DNA of 64,000 bases from Actibacterium sp. (GTDB lineage: Bacteria; Pseudomonadota; Alphaproteobacteria; Rhodobacterales; Rhodobacteraceae). The stretch lies in the NCBI GenBank assembly GCA_016278325.1, contig JADQCB010000034.1:105052-169051 (forward strand), read 5' to 3'. A model generated the notes under the pieces. The model did no database searches. It worked only from the letters and a program-made list of their open reading frames with translations, and was not told the origin of the DNA. A program made the translations under genes and the position numbers. Positions within the stretch are counted from its first letter, which is position 1; the number at the start of each line of letters is the position of its first letter. Below, one piece after another: positions 1-10,056 of this stretch.

Positions 1-402
1 GCCGTGACAGTGCCCGAAGACCTGTTCGACCAGGTCGAGGCGGGGCTGGCCCGCCGGGTGGTCGAGGAGATATCCTTGGCCCGGAAGGCCGGATTGGCGG
101 TCGCGGGGTATGAAAAGGTCAAGGGCTGGCTTCTGAGCGGTGAGGCAACCGTGCTGATCCAGGCCAGCGACGGTTCGGAACGGGGCAAGTCGAAGCTGCG
201 GCTGCCCTCGGAGACCGAGGCGTTCATAGGCTGTCTGAGTGCCCGGGAATTGGGTTTGGCATTCGGACGTGAACATGTGATACATGGCGCGCTTGCGGCT
301 GGCGGACTCACGCGACGTGTAGTAGAGGATGCGGCCAAGCTTTCGGGCGTTCGCAAAATGGGCGGGGGCAAGACCCCCGGAAAGGGTACGAAATCCATAT
401 GA
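1..402 (+). CDS. YlxR-like RNA-binding protein, 5'-truncated by the window edge
   Basis: The frame is open from base 1, so the gene begins before the window. A GTG at base 4 is probably internal. The visible part (about 133 aa) looks like the C-terminal L7Ae-like half of the alphaproteobacterial YlxR/DUF448 proteins; the usual N-terminal half would lie upstream. The tail is Lys/Gly rich. The stop overlaps the infB start in an ATGA, as expected in the nusA-ylxR-infB operon. Members bind RNA or act as nucleoid or transcription modulators in some bacteria; the role here is inferred mainly from position. Confidence 0.75.
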   Translation, partial: AVTVPEDLFDQVEAGLARRVVEEISLARKAGLAVAGYEKVKGWLLSGEATVLIQASDGSERGKSKLRLPSETEAFIGCLSARELGLAFGREHVIHGALAAGGLTRRVVEDAAKLSGVRKMGGGKTPGKGTKSI

Positions 403-2891
403 GCGATAGTGACGACAAGAAAACTCTCGGTGTGCGCGGCGGTCCGCGGTCCGGCCAGGTGAAGCAGAGCTTCAGCCACGGGCGGACCAAGAATGTCGTG
501 GTCGAGACGAAGCGCAAGCGCGTTGTCGTTCCCAAGCCCGGCGCCGCGAAATCCGCAGGCGGCGGCAAACCGCAGGGCGGCAACCCCGCGAGGCGGCCGG
601 CCGGCATTTCCGATTCCGAGATGGAACGCCGGTTGAAGGCGTTGCAGGCAGCCAAGGCCAACGAGGCCGAGGATGCGCGCCAGCGCGCCGAGGATGAGCG
701 CAGGCGCGACGAGGAACGCCAGCGCCGGCGCGAAGAGATCGAGGCCAAGGAACGCGAGCAGCAGGAAATCGAAGAGGCTGCCCGCCGCAAGGCCCAGCAG
801 GAAGAGGACGCGCGCAAGGAGGCCGAACAGGCCCGCAGCCGCGCCGCCGAGCCGCCGGCCGAATCCACCGGGCCCACGCCGCCGGTCGAAGAGCCGCGTG
901 GCGGCGCCAAGCCGGCCCCGCGCAAGGAGCGTGAGCGCGACACCCGCGACGACAAGCCCGCCCGCAACAAGGGCGCAGGCAAGGATAACCGCCGGTCCGG
1001 CAAATTGACCGTGAACCAGGCGCTGACCGGCGGCGAAGGCGGGCGGCAACGCTCGATGGCCGCGATGAAGCGCAAGCAGGAACGGATGCGCCAGAAGGCG
1101 ATGGGCGGCGGGCAGGATCGTGAAAAGATCGTGCGCGAGGTCCAGGTGCCCGAATCGATCCTCGTGTCGGAACTGGCCAACCGCATGGCCGAACGCTCGG
1201 CCGACGTGGTCAAGTCGCTGATGAAGATGGGCATGATGGTGACCCAGAACCAGCCGATCGACGCCGACACCGCAGAGCTTATTGTCGAGGAATTCGGCCA
1301 CAAGGTCGTGCGCGTTTCCGATGCCGACGTGGAGCAGGTGATCGACTCGGTCGAGGACAAGCCCGAGGATCTCAAGCCGCGTCCGCCGGTCATCACGATC
1401 ATGGGGCATGTCGATCACGGCAAGACCTCGCTTCTGGATGCGATCCGCAATGCCAAGGTCGTCTCGGGCGAGGCCGGCGGGATCACCCAGCATATCGGCG
1501 CCTATCAGGTGCAGACCGACAGCGGATCGACCCTGACCTTCCTCGACACGCCCGGTCACGCGGCCTTTACCTCGATGCGTGCCCGTGGTGCGCATGTCAC
1601 CGATATCGTCGTTCTGGTGGTGGCTGCCGATGACGCGGTGATGCCGCAGACGATCGAGGCGATCAATCACGCCAAGGCGGCCAAGGTGCCGATGATCGTG
1701 GCGATCAACAAATGCGACAAACCCGATGCGAACCCGAACAAGGTGCGCACGGACCTGTTGCAGCACGAGGTCGTGGTCGAGGCGATGTCGGGCGATGTGC
1801 AGGACATCGAGGTTTCGGCGATCACCGGCAAGGGGCTTGACGAACTTCTCGAAGCGATCGCCCTGCAATCCGAGATCCTGGAACTGAAGGCCAATCCGGA
1901 CCGTGCGGCCACCGGCGCGGTGGTCGAGGCGCAGCTCGATGTCGGCCGCGGTCCCGTCGCGACCGTCCTGGTGCAGAATGGCACGCTGCGCCGCGGCGAC
2001 ATCTTCGTCGTGGGCGAGCAATGGGGCAAGGTTCGCGCCCTGATCAACGACAAGGGCGAGCGCGTCGAAGAAGCCGGGCCGTCGGTTCCGGTCGAGGTTC
2101 TGGGCCTGAACGGCACACCAGAGGCCGGCGACGTTCTGAACGTGGTCGAGACCGAGGCGCAGGCCCGCGAAATCGCGGAATACCGCGAACAGGCCGCCAA
2201 GGACAAGCGCGCCGCCGCCGGTGCCGCGACGACCCTGGACCAGCTGCTGGCGAAGGCCAAGGAAGACAAGAACCTCAAGGAGCTTCCGATCCTGGTCAAG
2301 GCCGACGTTCAGGGCTCGGCCGAGGCGATCGTCCAGGCGATGGAGAAGATCGGCAATGACGAAGTGCGCGTGCGGGTTCTGCATGCCGGGGTCGGTGCGA
2401 TCACCGAAACCGATGTCGGGCTGGCCGAGGCGTCGGGCGCTCCGATCATCGGTTTCAACGTCCGGGCCAATGCGCCGGCGCGCAATGCGGCCAATCAGAA
2501 GGGGGTCGAGATCCGCTATTACAGCGTGATCTATGATCTCGTGGACGATGTGAAATCCGCGGCCAGCGGTCTGCTGTCGAACGAGATCCGCGAAAAGTAT
2601 ATCGGTTACGCCGAGATCAAGGAGGTCTTCAAGGTGTCGGGCGTGGGCAAGGTTGCCGGCTGTCTGGTGACCGAAGGGATCGCCCGCCGCTCGGCCGGTG
2701 TCCGGCTTCTGCGCGAGGACGTGGTGATCCACGAGGGCACGCTGAAGACCCTCAAGCGGTTCAAGGATGAAGTGCCCGAGGTGCAGTCGGGCCAGGAATG
2801 CGGGATGGCCTTCGAGAACTACGAGGATATCCGCCCGGGCGACGTGATCGAGATCTTCGAGCGTGAAGAGGTCGAACGCAATCTCAGCTGA
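399..2891 (+). CDS. infB: translation initiation factor IF-2
   Basis: An 830-aa GTPase that brings initiator fMet-tRNA to the 30S subunit and promotes subunit joining. The N-terminal third is a charged, Arg/Glu/Ala-rich stretch (residues about 70-200), typical of long IF-2 forms. It is followed by the IF2_N-like region and the G domain with G1 motif GHVDHGKT near residue 335, DTPGH (G3) and NKCD (G4), then the beta-barrel and C-terminal tRNA-binding domains. Length and motif order are normal for Alphaproteobacteria. The ATG start overlaps the upstream ylxR-like stop by 4 bases, so the two are translationally coupled. An intrinsic terminator follows. Confidence 0.98.
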   Translation: MSDSDDKKTLGVRGGPRSGQVKQSFSHGRTKNVVVETKRKRVVVPKPGAAKSAGGGKPQGGNPARRPAGISDSEMERRLKALQAAKANEAEDARQRAEDERRRDEERQRRREEIEAKEREQQEIEEAARRKAQQEEDARKEAEQARSRAAEPPAESTGPTPPVEEPRGGAKPAPRKERERDTRDDKPARNKGAGKDNRRSGKLTVNQALTGGEGGRQRSMAAMKRKQERMRQKAMGGGQDREKIVREVQVPESILVSELANRMAERSADVVKSLMKMGMMVTQNQPIDADTAELIVEEFGHKVVRVSDADVEQVIDSVEDKPEDLKPRPPVITIMGHVDHGKTSLLDAIRNAKVVSGEAGGITQHIGAYQVQTDSGSTLTFLDTPGHAAFTSMRARGAHVTDIVVLVVAADDAVMPQTIEAINHAKAAKVPMIVAINKCDKPDANPNKVRTDLLQHEVVVEAMSGDVQDIEVSAITGKGLDELLEAIALQSEILELKANPDRAATGAVVEAQLDVGRGPVATVLVQNGTLRRGDIFVVGEQWGKVRALINDKGERVEEAGPSVPVEVLGLNGTPEAGDVLNVVETEAQAREIAEYREQAAKDKRAAAGAATTLDQLLAKAKEDKNLKELPILVKADVQGSAEAIVQAMEKIGNDEVRVRVLHAGVGAITETDVGLAEASGAPIIGFNVRANAPARNAANQKGVEIRYYSVIYDLVDDVKSAASGLLSNEIREKYIGYAEIKEVFKVSGVGKVAGCLVTEGIARRSAGVRLLREDVVIHEGTLKTLKRFKDEVPEVQSGQECGMAFENYEDIRPGDVIEIFEREEVERNLS

Positions 2892-2920
2892 TGGCTGTCG
2901 TGACATCCGACAAGATCAGC

Positions 2921-2955
2921 GGGCGGCATCGGAAACGGTGCCGCCCTTGTCTTTT
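2921..2955 (+). terminator. intrinsic terminator of the infB operon
   Basis: An 8-bp perfect stem (GGGCGGCA at 2921-2928 with TGCCGCCC at 2939-2946) with an inner CG-GAAA-CG cap is followed by the T-rich run TTGTCTTTT. It lies 30 bases after the infB stop and before the convergent thiQ end. Confidence 0.8.
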
Positions 2956-3031
2956 ACATCGGTGCCGTCGGTGCGCACCCGCCGGCGCGGCGGATGCGCG
3001 GGCGGCCCGGCGATGCAATGGCGGTTGATCG

Positions 3032-3724
3032 TCACCCCAGGTATTCGCGCAGTCGGGGCGGCGGATCCGACAGCAGGGTTGCGGTGTCGCGCGGCGGATC
3101 GACCCGGCCATCGAAGACGGTGATCGCCTGATCCGCGACCGTCGCGGCATCCCGCGGATCGTGGCTGACCAAAAGCACCGTGCCGCCGGTTTCCGATGCC
3201 AGGTCGCCCACCAATGCCAGCATCTCGGCCCGCAGCGCCGGCCCAAGTGCCGCGAACGGTTCGTCCAGCAAAAGCAGGGGCCGGCCCCGCAGCAACACGC
3301 GGGCCAGGGCCACGCGACCGCGTTGGCCGCCTGACAGTTCCGCCGGTTTGCGCCCGCCCAGCCCCGCAAGCCCGACCCGTTCCAGGCCGCGCCGGACGGC
3401 CCTCTGCGCATCATTGTCGAGCCTGAGATCGGGGCGCAATCCAAGCCCCACATTCTGCGCGACGGTCAGGTGCGGAAACAGATTGTTGTCCTGGAAGATC
3501 AGGCTGACCGGGCGCCGGCCCGGGGGAAAGGGGGCCAGGTCCTGCCCGTTCCACAGGACGCGGCCGGCATCGGGCATCTGGAACCCGGCGATCAGGTCCA
3601 GCAGCGTCGATTTTCCCGCGCCCGAGGGGCCGATCACGGCCACCCGCGCGCCGGTCTCGATGACAAGATCGGCGGTGAGTGTGAAATCGCCCTGGCTCAG
3701 GCGCAGGCCCTCAAGTTGCAGCAT
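3032..3724 (-). CDS. thiQ: thiamine ABC transporter, ATP-binding subunit
   Basis: A 230-aa ABC ATPase energising thiamine/TPP import. Walker A GPSGAGKST lies at residues 32-40, with the signature LSGGQ, Walker B LLLLDEP and the switch His in SHDPRD. The short length matches ThiQ rather than the longer ATPases of MalK type. The ATG lies inside the 3' end of thiP (14-base overlap), and the gene is last in a thiB-thiP-thiQ operon. The upstream TPP riboswitch supports thiamine as substrate over the related iron or putrescine importers. Confidence 0.93.
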   Translation of the reverse strand: MLQLEGLRLSQGDFTLTADLVIETGARVAVIGPSGAGKSTLLDLIAGFQMPDAGRVLWNGQDLAPFPPGRRPVSLIFQDNNLFPHLTVAQNVGLGLRPDLRLDNDAQRAVRRGLERVGLAGLGGRKPAELSGGQRGRVALARVLLRGRPLLLLDEPFAALGPALRAEMLALVGDLASETGGTVLLVSHDPRDAATVADQAITVFDGRVDPPRDTATLLSDPPPRLREYLG

Positions 3725-5285
3725 TTCCGCGCCCCCCGCGATCGAAGATCCAGAACAGCAGCAGGCTGAGCGTCAGAAGCAACAGTGCCGCGCCTGCGGC
3801 CTCATCCATTCGGTAGGCCGCCATCAGGCGGTAAAGTTGCAGCGGCAAGGTGGCCTGCGTCGGGTCGGCGAAAAGCGCGATCACCCCCAGATCCCCCATG
3901 CTGAGCGCGGCCGCCAGCCCGGTGGCAAAACCGATGGGCCGCCGCAGGCGGGGCAGCACCAGAAATCGCAGCCGCGCCCACCCGGTCATGCCCAGGCTGT
4001 CGGCAAGGCGCCCATGCGCCGCTTCGGTCTCGCGCAGGGCGGGAACAAGGGCGCGCATCGCGAAGGGAAGGCTCATCACCGCGTTGACCAGGGCCGTGAC
4101 CGGCAGGGCCAGGACAACGGGGTCGGTGACGGGGAAGAGCAGGATGAAAAGACCGGTGCCGATGACCAGCGGCGAGGCGGCGATGGACAGCGCGCCGGTG
4201 ACTTCCAGCGCGGCGCCGGCGGGGTGTCGTCCCAGCCGGACGGTGGCAATCGCCAGCGGCAGCGCCAGAAGCAGCATCAGGGCCGCCGACCCCAACGCCA
4301 CCAGGAAAGAGCGCAAGGCGGCCATCAGGACACTTGCCGGCAGTTGCCCGATCGTGGGCAGGCCGCTTGCGACAACCATCGCCAGCGGCACGATCAGGAA
4401 CAGCGCGGCCAGCACGATCCACGCGGTGTCGGCCACGCGCGCCAAGGGATTGCCCGCGTCCCAGCGTTGCGGCACCCGGTCCAGCCCGGCGCCGCCGAAT
4501 GCCGGCAGCGCAACCCAGGCCGCAAGGCCCGCGGCCAGTGCCGACAGGGCGAACTGGACAAGCGACAGGAGCGCCGCGCGGCCAAGGTCGAATTCGAAGC
4601 GGAACGCCTGATAGATCGCCAGTTCGATCGTGGTCGCGCCCGGCCCGCCGCCCAGCGTCAGCGCCACGGCAAAGCTTGTAAGGCAGACCACGAAGATCAC
4701 CACGATCGCGCCAGGCAGGACGGTGCGCAGCATCGGCCGTTCCAGCCAGCGGTTGACGTCGCGTGTCGTGAAACCCAGCGACGCGGCAAGCCGGAACCGT
4801 TCGGCCGGGATCGACTGCCAGCCCTGGAGGATCAGGCGCGTCGCCAGGGGAAGGTTGAAGAACACATGCGCCAGCACCACCCCCTGAAGCCCGTAGATCG
4901 ACGGCGGGGCGATCCCCAGCACCTGAAGCCCCTGATTGAACAGCCCGTTGCGCCCGAAGACGGCCAGCAGGCCCAGGATGGCGACGATGACCGGCAGGAT
5001 GAACGGGGCGCCGAGCAGCGTGATCAGCCAGCCGCGCCCGCGAAAGGCGCGCCGGGCCAGCGCGCGCGCCACCGGGATCGCCAACAGCACGCTCAGCACC
5101 GCCGAGAGCGTGGCCTGCACCAGGGTGAAGCGCAGCGCTGCCCAGTCGCCGGGGCCGAAAGCCGCCGCGTCTTCGGCCCGCGCGAACACGGCGCCGAGCG
5201 TGCCCAGCGTCAGCCCCAGCACCAGGATGGCGACGGCCATCCCGGCCCAGGTGCCGGGGCCTAGCGGCTGAGCGCGCTGCGCCAT
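3711..5285 (-). CDS. thiP: thiamine ABC transporter, permease subunit
   Basis: A 524-aa inner-membrane permease with about 12 hydrophobic segments, made of two fused binding-protein-dependent permease modules as in ThiP and FbpB. It forms the channel through which ThiB-delivered thiamine or TPP passes. It overlaps thiB by 25 bases upstream and thiQ by 14 bases downstream, so the three genes are one transcription and probably translation unit. The family can also carry iron; the riboswitch upstream and the ThiB-like partner decide in favour of thiamine. Confidence 0.93.
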   Translation of the reverse strand: MAQRAQPLGPGTWAGMAVAILVLGLTLGTLGAVFARAEDAAAFGPGDWAALRFTLVQATLSAVLSVLLAIPVARALARRAFRGRGWLITLLGAPFILPVIVAILGLLAVFGRNGLFNQGLQVLGIAPPSIYGLQGVVLAHVFFNLPLATRLILQGWQSIPAERFRLAASLGFTTRDVNRWLERPMLRTVLPGAIVVIFVVCLTSFAVALTLGGGPGATTIELAIYQAFRFEFDLGRAALLSLVQFALSALAAGLAAWVALPAFGGAGLDRVPQRWDAGNPLARVADTAWIVLAALFLIVPLAMVVASGLPTIGQLPASVLMAALRSFLVALGSAALMLLLALPLAIATVRLGRHPAGAALEVTGALSIAASPLVIGTGLFILLFPVTDPVVLALPVTALVNAVMSLPFAMRALVPALRETEAAHGRLADSLGMTGWARLRFLVLPRLRRPIGFATGLAAALSMGDLGVIALFADPTQATLPLQLYRLMAAYRMDEAAGAALLLLTLSLLLFWIFDRGGRGNAAT

Positions 5286-6253
5286 TCCTCCAGCGCCTCG
5301 TCGCGCAGTTTCGCGGCCCGTTCGGGCGGCAGGATCAGGGACTTGTCGGGCTGAATCAGGGTCTCGAACCCCTCGGGCAGACCTTCGGCGGGCAGGCTGG
5401 CGGGATACATCCAGTTGGTCGTGGGAATGACCGACTGGAACGCATCGCTCAACATGAAACGCAGGAAGCGGTCGGCCAGTTCAGGCTGGTCGGACCCTTC
5501 GATGCGGCCGGCCACCTCGATCTGCATGTAATGCCCCTCGTCGAAGCGGGCCGCGGCCTTGCTGTCATCGCCTTCCGCGATCAGGTGATAGGCCGGCGAG
5601 GTGGTGTAGGACAGGACCATGTCGGCCTCGCCATCGAGGAACAGGCCATAAGCCTCGGACCAGCCCTTGGTGACGGTCAGGACCTGCGGCGCAAGCCCCT
5701 GCCAGACCTCGTCGGCGCGGTCGCCATAGGCGGCCTTGACCCACATCAGCAGTCCCAGGCCCGGGGTCGAGGAACGCGGGTCCTGAATGACGATTTTCAT
5801 ATCGTCAGGCGCGGCGGCCAGTGCCTTGAAACTGTCAGGCGGGGTGTCCATCCGCGTCTTGTCATAGACGAAGGCAAACCATCCCCAGTCATAGGGCAGG
5901 AAAAGCGGGTCGTTCCATTCGATCGGCAACGACAGGTCGGGATCTGTGATCCCGTGCGGCGCGAACAGCCCGGTTTCCCCCGCGGCGGCGGTCAGGTTGG
6001 TGTCCAGGCCCAGCACCACGTCGGCATCGGTGCGCGCGCCTTCCAGCTTCAGCCGGCCCAGCAATGCCGCACCGTCGCCAGTGCCGACAAATTGCAGGTC
6101 GCAGGCGCATTCCGTCTCGAAGGCTTTTTCGATTTTCGGGCCGGGGCCCCATTCGGACACGAAGCTGTCATAGGTATAGACGGTCAACACGGGGGTCTGT
6201 GCGCCGGCCATCGTGGCGCACAGGGTTGCCGCTGCGAAGATCGGATATTTCAT
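5261..6253 (-). CDS. thiB: thiamine ABC transporter, periplasmic binding protein
   Basis: A 330-aa periplasmic binding protein starting with a Sec signal peptide (hydrophobic stretch to about residue 18, cleavage near AGA). It resembles ThiB (TbpA), which binds thiamine, TMP and TPP. An ATG two codons upstream (6259) is in frame, but the GGAGG Shine-Dalgarno abuts that codon directly and stands six bases before the ATG at 6253, so 6253 is preferred. It is the first gene of the operon, 50 bases below a TPP riboswitch, so it is expected to be repressed when intracellular TPP is high. Confidence 0.93.
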   Translation of the reverse strand: MKYPIFAAATLCATMAGAQTPVLTVYTYDSFVSEWGPGPKIEKAFETECACDLQFVGTGDGAALLGRLKLEGARTDADVVLGLDTNLTAAAGETGLFAPHGITDPDLSLPIEWNDPLFLPYDWGWFAFVYDKTRMDTPPDSFKALAAAPDDMKIVIQDPRSSTPGLGLLMWVKAAYGDRADEVWQGLAPQVLTVTKGWSEAYGLFLDGEADMVLSYTTSPAYHLIAEGDDSKAAARFDEGHYMQIEVAGRIEGSDQPELADRFLRFMLSDAFQSVIPTTNWMYPASLPAEGLPEGFETLIQPDKSLILPPERAAKLRDEALEEWRSALSR

Positions 6254-6302
6254 GGTCATCCTCCATTCACGGGCGGTCAGGGGCAGGGATGGAGAATGTC
6301 CA

Positions 6303-6392
6303 GCAACCTTCCCTCCGCCGGTTCTAGCCGGTTCAGGTTCAACGGGTTCGCAATCTGCGTCTCAGCCCTGGTCGGGCACCCCGAGGTATGGG
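6303..6392 (-). promoter_or_regulatory. TPP (THI-box) riboswitch
   Basis: Read on the minus strand, the element holds the conserved THI-box parts in order: GGGGTGCCC, the GGGCTGAGA core (complement at about 6358-6368), ACCCGTTGAACCTGA, and CCGGCTAGAACCGGCGGAGGGA. These match the P2/P4/P5 landmarks of the thiamine pyrophosphate aptamer. It lies just upstream of thiB and faces the same way, so TPP binding should reduce expression of thiBPQ. No separate terminator hairpin is obvious, so control of translation initiation is more likely. Confidence 0.95.
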
Positions 6393-6410
6393 CAACGTAA
6401 TTCACGTTGC
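6392..6410. repeat. inverted repeat in the thiB/sulP divergent region
   Basis: Perfect 7-bp arms GCAACGT and ACGTTGC around the 5-base spacer AATTC. It lies immediately upstream of the riboswitch and 108 bases before the SulP gene, so it could be an operator or part of the thi promoter region. No regulator is identified. Confidence 0.45.
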
Positions 6411-6517
6411 GGCAAACGGCAAGAGATGCACAGATCGCGGTCGATCCATCCCTTGTTATCCGTCGTTCATCACCTTAATCACATTTCAAATCATGAATAC
6501 GACAAGGAGTCGCCCTG

Positions 6518-8242
6518 ATGCGCCTCGTCCGTGCGAAGCTTCTCGAACGCTATCTGCCGATCCTGCAATGGGGGCGCGGCTATGACCGGACCGCGCTGAC
6601 CAACGACCTGGTCGCGGCGGTGATCGTGACGATCATGCTGATCCCGCAATCGCTGGCCTATGCGCTGCTGGCGGGGCTTCCGGCGGAGATGGGGCTTTAC
6701 GCCTCGATCCTGCCGCTGGTGGCCTATGCGATCTTCGGCACCAGCCGCGCCCTGGCGGTCGGGCCGGTGGCGGTGGTTTCGCTGCTGACGGCGGCGGCGG
6801 TCGGCAAGGTGGCGACGCCGGGAAGCGCGGATTACGCCACGGCAGCAATCACCCTGGCCTTCCTGTCCGGCCTTTTCCTGACCTTCCTGGGGCTTTTCCG
6901 GCTGGGCTTTCTCGCCAATTTCCTGAGCCACCCGGTGATCGCGGGATTCATTACGGCCAGCGGGATCATCATTGCGACCAGCCAGTTGAAGCACATCCTG
7001 GGGGTGCCGGCCTCGGGCCACAATCTGCTGGAACTGCTGCGCTCGCTTTTCGCGCATCTGGACGAAACGAACTATTACACCCTTGCCGTCGGGCTCCCGG
7101 CCACGGCGTTCCTGTTCTGGGTGCGAAAGGGCCTGAAGCCGCGGCTTCTGAAGGCCGGGGTGAAGCCGCGTATCGCGGACATCCTGGCCAAGGCCGGCCC
7201 GGTCGGCGCAGTGGTGGTGACAACGCTTGCGGCCTGGCTTTTCGGGTTGAAACAGCGGGGCGTGGCGATCGTGGGCGACGTGCCGCAGGGCTTGCCGCCG
7301 CTGACGCTGCCGCATTTCGATGCCGAGCTCTGGACCAGCCTGCTTGGCGCCGCGGTACTGATCTCGATCATCGGGTTCGTCGAATCGGTTTCGGTGGCGC
7401 AGACGCTGGCCGCGAAGAAACGCCAGCGCATCGTTCCCGACCAGGAGTTGATCGGTCTGGGCGCATCGAATATCGCGGCCTCGGTCAGCGGCGGCTATCC
7501 GGTGACCGGCGGCTTCGCCCGGTCGGTCGTCAATTTCGATGCGGGCGCCGAGACACCGGCGGCGGGCGCCTTTACCGCCGTGGGGATCGCGCTGGCGGCG
7601 ATGGCGCTGACGCCGCTGCTTTTCTTCCTGCCCAAGGCGACGCTGGCGGCAACCATCATCGTTGCGGTTCTGAGCCTTGTGGACTTCTCGATTCTGAAAA
7701 CGACCTGGAACTATTCCAGGGCCGATTTCGCTGCGGTCGCGGCGACGATCCTGATCACCCTCGGCCTCGGCGTCGAACTGGGGGTATCGGCCGGCGTTGC
7801 GCTGTCGGTATTCTTGTATCTCTACCGCACCTCGCGCCCGCATATCGCCGAGGTTGGGCTGGTGCCGGGAACCGAGCATTTCCGCAATATCGAGCGTCAC
7901 AAGGTGCAGACCGACCCGGCGATCCTGACGATCCGGGTGGATGAAAACCTGTATTTCGCGAATGCGCGTTACCTGGAAGATTACCTTTATGACCGGGTCG
8001 TCGGCGACAAGGATCTCAAGCATGTCATCCTGATGTGCTCGGCAGTGAACGAGATCGACACCTCGGCGCTGGAATCGCTGGAAGCGATCGACCACCGGCT
8101 GCATGACATGGGAATCACCCTGCACCTGAGCGAGGTGAAAGGCCCGGTCATGGACCGGCTCGGGCGCACGAAATTCCTGGCCGAGCTTTCGGGGCGCGTG
8201 TTCCTGTCGCAATTTGCCGCGGTGAAAGAATTGTCGGCCTGA
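6518..8242 (+). CDS. SulP-family anion permease with STAS domain
   Basis: A 574-aa SLC26/SulP protein: about 10-12 hydrophobic segments from residue 25 to about 430, with the family-type start IPQSLAYALLAGLP near residues 45-60, then a C-terminal cytoplasmic STAS domain (about 445-565) containing NEIDTSALE. The family moves sulfate, bicarbonate or dicarboxylates by proton or sodium symport or exchange; the substrate cannot be read from sequence. Start ATG 6518 has AAGGAG at about 8 bases. It is divergent from the thiamine importer and followed by a cytochrome gene, with no carbonic anhydrase or cys gene adjacent to settle the substrate. Confidence 0.88.
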   Translation: MRLVRAKLLERYLPILQWGRGYDRTALTNDLVAAVIVTIMLIPQSLAYALLAGLPAEMGLYASILPLVAYAIFGTSRALAVGPVAVVSLLTAAAVGKVATPGSADYATAAITLAFLSGLFLTFLGLFRLGFLANFLSHPVIAGFITASGIIIATSQLKHILGVPASGHNLLELLRSLFAHLDETNYYTLAVGLPATAFLFWVRKGLKPRLLKAGVKPRIADILAKAGPVGAVVVTTLAAWLFGLKQRGVAIVGDVPQGLPPLTLPHFDAELWTSLLGAAVLISIIGFVESVSVAQTLAAKKRQRIVPDQELIGLGASNIAASVSGGYPVTGGFARSVVNFDAGAETPAAGAFTAVGIALAAMALTPLLFFLPKATLAATIIVAVLSLVDFSILKTTWNYSRADFAAVAATILITLGLGVELGVSAGVALSVFLYLYRTSRPHIAEVGLVPGTEHFRNIERHKVQTDPAILTIRVDENLYFANARYLEDYLYDRVVGDKDLKHVILMCSAVNEIDTSALESLEAIDHRLHDMGITLHLSEVKGPVMDRLGRTKFLAELSGRVFLSQFAAVKELSA

Positions 8243-8341
8243 ACCCTGCCATGGTATCACGATTCTGGTGGCCGGCGATCGACGGTTCCGTCGTCGAGCT
8301 TGGGATTGAAAAGCAGCACAAGATGATTGGGGAAACGGATC

Positions 8342-8782
8342 ATGAAGTTCAACATTGTCTTCCTTGCCGCATGTCTGATGGCCGCGGGTCCGGCCTTTTC
8401 CGAAAGCCACGGGCCGTCGGGTGACGCCGAGGCTGGCAAAATGGCGTTTCGCCAGTGCACCGCCTGCCACGTGGTGGTGAATGATGCGGGCGAGACCTTG
8501 GCCGGGCGCAACGCGCGCACGGGCCCGAACCTTTACGGCATCGCCGGACAGGCTGCTGGCGCGGTCGAGGGGTTCCGCTATTCAAGCGCGATGCAGGAAG
8601 CGGCCGAGGCCGGGGTCGTCTGGACCGAGGAAAACTTCGTGGATTACGTCCAGGGGCCGACCGCCTTTGTCCGACAGGCGACCGGCGACAGCGGCGCGCG
8701 CTCGAAGATGACCTATCGGGTGCGCGACGCGCAGGAAGCCAGGGATCTTTACGCCTATCTCGCCAGCCTGTCGGCCGAGTGA
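8342..8782 (+). CDS. c-type cytochrome, c2-like (class I)
   Basis: A 146-aa exported cytochrome. Signal peptide 1-20 (cleavage after AFS); single heme motif CTACH at residues 39-43 just after GDAEAGKMAFRQ, and a candidate distal Met in SKMTYRV near residue 120, as in mitochondrial-type cytochrome c2. It probably shuttles electrons in the periplasm between a bc1 complex and oxidases. An in-frame TTG lies 15 bases upstream, but the ATG at 8342 has GGGGAAA at good distance and gives a proper signal peptide, so it is preferred. Confidence 0.9.
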   Translation: MKFNIVFLAACLMAAGPAFSESHGPSGDAEAGKMAFRQCTACHVVVNDAGETLAGRNARTGPNLYGIAGQAAGAVEGFRYSSAMQEAAEAGVVWTEENFVDYVQGPTAFVRQATGDSGARSKMTYRVRDAQEARDLYAYLASLSAE

Positions 8783-8801
8783 TCCGGGGCCGAGCGGCAG
8801 C

Positions 8802-8826
8802 GCCGCGCGTTAGCCCGACGCGCGGC
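8802..8826. other. stem-loop after the cytochrome gene
   Basis: Perfect 8-bp arms GCCGCGCG (8802-8809) and CGCGCGGC (8819-8826) with a 9-base loop, followed by a second GC-rich repeat. There is no U-run, so it may stabilise the 3' end of the cytochrome mRNA rather than be a classical terminator. Confidence 0.5.
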
Positions 8827-8888
8827 GGCAGCAAGGCTTGCCGCTGCGTGCGGCGCCCGCTATTGCCTCTGGCAAGGGGAATCCGCGC

Positions 8889-10004
8889 ATGAGCATGAAC
8901 ACTTTCGGCCATCTGTTTCGCGTCACCACCTGGGGGGAAAGCCACGGGCCGGCACTCGGCGCGACGGTGGACGGGTGCCCGCCGGGTGTGCCGCTGGACG
9001 AGGCGATGCTTCAGCATTGGCTGGATCGGCGCAAGCCGGGGCAGTCGCGCTTTACCACCCAGCGGCGGGAACCCGACCGGGTGCGCATCTTGTCCGGCGT
9101 GTTCGAGGGGCAAAGCACCGGCACGCCGATCCAGCTGATGATCGAGAATGCCGACCAGCGCAGCAAGGACTATGGCGAGATCGCCGAAAAGTTCCGGCCC
9201 GGCCATGCCGATATCACCTATTGGCAGAAATACGGGATCCGCGATTATCGCGGCGGCGGCCGGTCCTCGGCGCGGGAAACCGCGGCACGGGTCGCGGCGG
9301 GCGGCGTGGCACGCGCGGCCCTGGCGGAGTTGCGGCCGGGTATCGAGATCACCGGCTACATGGTTCAGATCGGCCCTCACGGGATCGACCGGGCCCGGTT
9401 CGATGCGGACGAGATCGGGCGCAACCCGTTCTGGGTGCCCGATGCGCAGGCCGCGGCCGACTGGGCGGATTACCTGGACGGGCTGCGGCGGTCGGGCAAC
9501 TCGGTCGGCGCGGTGATCGAGGTCACGGCGCGCGGGGTTCCGGCCGGCCTGGGGGCGCCGGTCTATGGCAAGCTGGACACCGATCTTGCCGCCGCGATGA
9601 TGAGCATCAACGCGGTGAAGGGCGTCGAGATCGGCGAGGGCATGGCCGCAGCCGCCTTGACCGGGGTCGAGAATGCCGACGAGATTTTCCCGGGCAACGA
9701 TGGCGCCCCGGTCTATTCTTCCAACCATGCCGGCGGAATCCTCGGCGGGATTTCCACCGGGCAGGAGCTGGTCGTGCGGTTCGCGGTCAAGCCGACCTCG
9801 TCGATCCTGAGCCCCCGGCGCACGATCACGCGCCATGGCGAGGCGACAGAGATCGTCACCAAGGGCCGTCACGACCCCTGCGTGGGTATCCGCGCGGTTC
9901 CGGTGGGCGAGGCGATGATGGCATGTGTCCTGCTCGATCACATGCTGCTGCATCGCGGTCAGATCGGCGAGAACCGCGGCCGGATCGGGCCTGATCGGGG
10001 CTGA
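8889..10004 (+). CDS. aroC: chorismate synthase
   Basis: A 371-aa FMN-dependent enzyme that removes phosphate from 5-enolpyruvylshikimate-3-phosphate to give chorismate, the branch point for aromatic amino acids, folate and ubiquinone. Family signatures are visible: [10 protein letters not shown] near the N-terminus, RPGHAD and [17 protein letters not shown] around residues 107-140, and [12 protein letters not shown] near 280. The open frame extends 51 bases upstream, but the ATG at 8889 has AAGGGGA before it and gives the standard N-terminus. It stands alone, convergent with the next gene. Confidence 0.97.
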   Translation: MSMNTFGHLFRVTTWGESHGPALGATVDGCPPGVPLDEAMLQHWLDRRKPGQSRFTTQRREPDRVRILSGVFEGQSTGTPIQLMIENADQRSKDYGEIAEKFRPGHADITYWQKYGIRDYRGGGRSSARETAARVAAGGVARAALAELRPGIEITGYMVQIGPHGIDRARFDADEIGRNPFWVPDAQAAADWADYLDGLRRSGNSVGAVIEVTARGVPAGLGAPVYGKLDTDLAAAMMSINAVKGVEIGEGMAAAALTGVENADEIFPGNDGAPVYSSNHAGGILGGISTGQELVVRFAVKPTSSILSPRRTITRHGEATEIVTKGRHDPCVGIRAVPVGEAMMACVLLDHMLLHRGQIGENRGRIGPDRG

Positions 10005-10056
10005 CGGCGGGTTCCGTCGGCGTCGCGGTTTGCGACAGGATCCCGCGTTGCGAAAT

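Noticed and set aside
3180..5264. 694-codon plus-strand open frame
   Set aside because: Antisense to thiP and thiQ; low-complexity Gln/Arg/Gly product.
6491..8470. 659-codon minus-strand open frame
   Set aside because: Antisense to the SulP permease; composition is the usual Arg/Gln/His-rich shadow.
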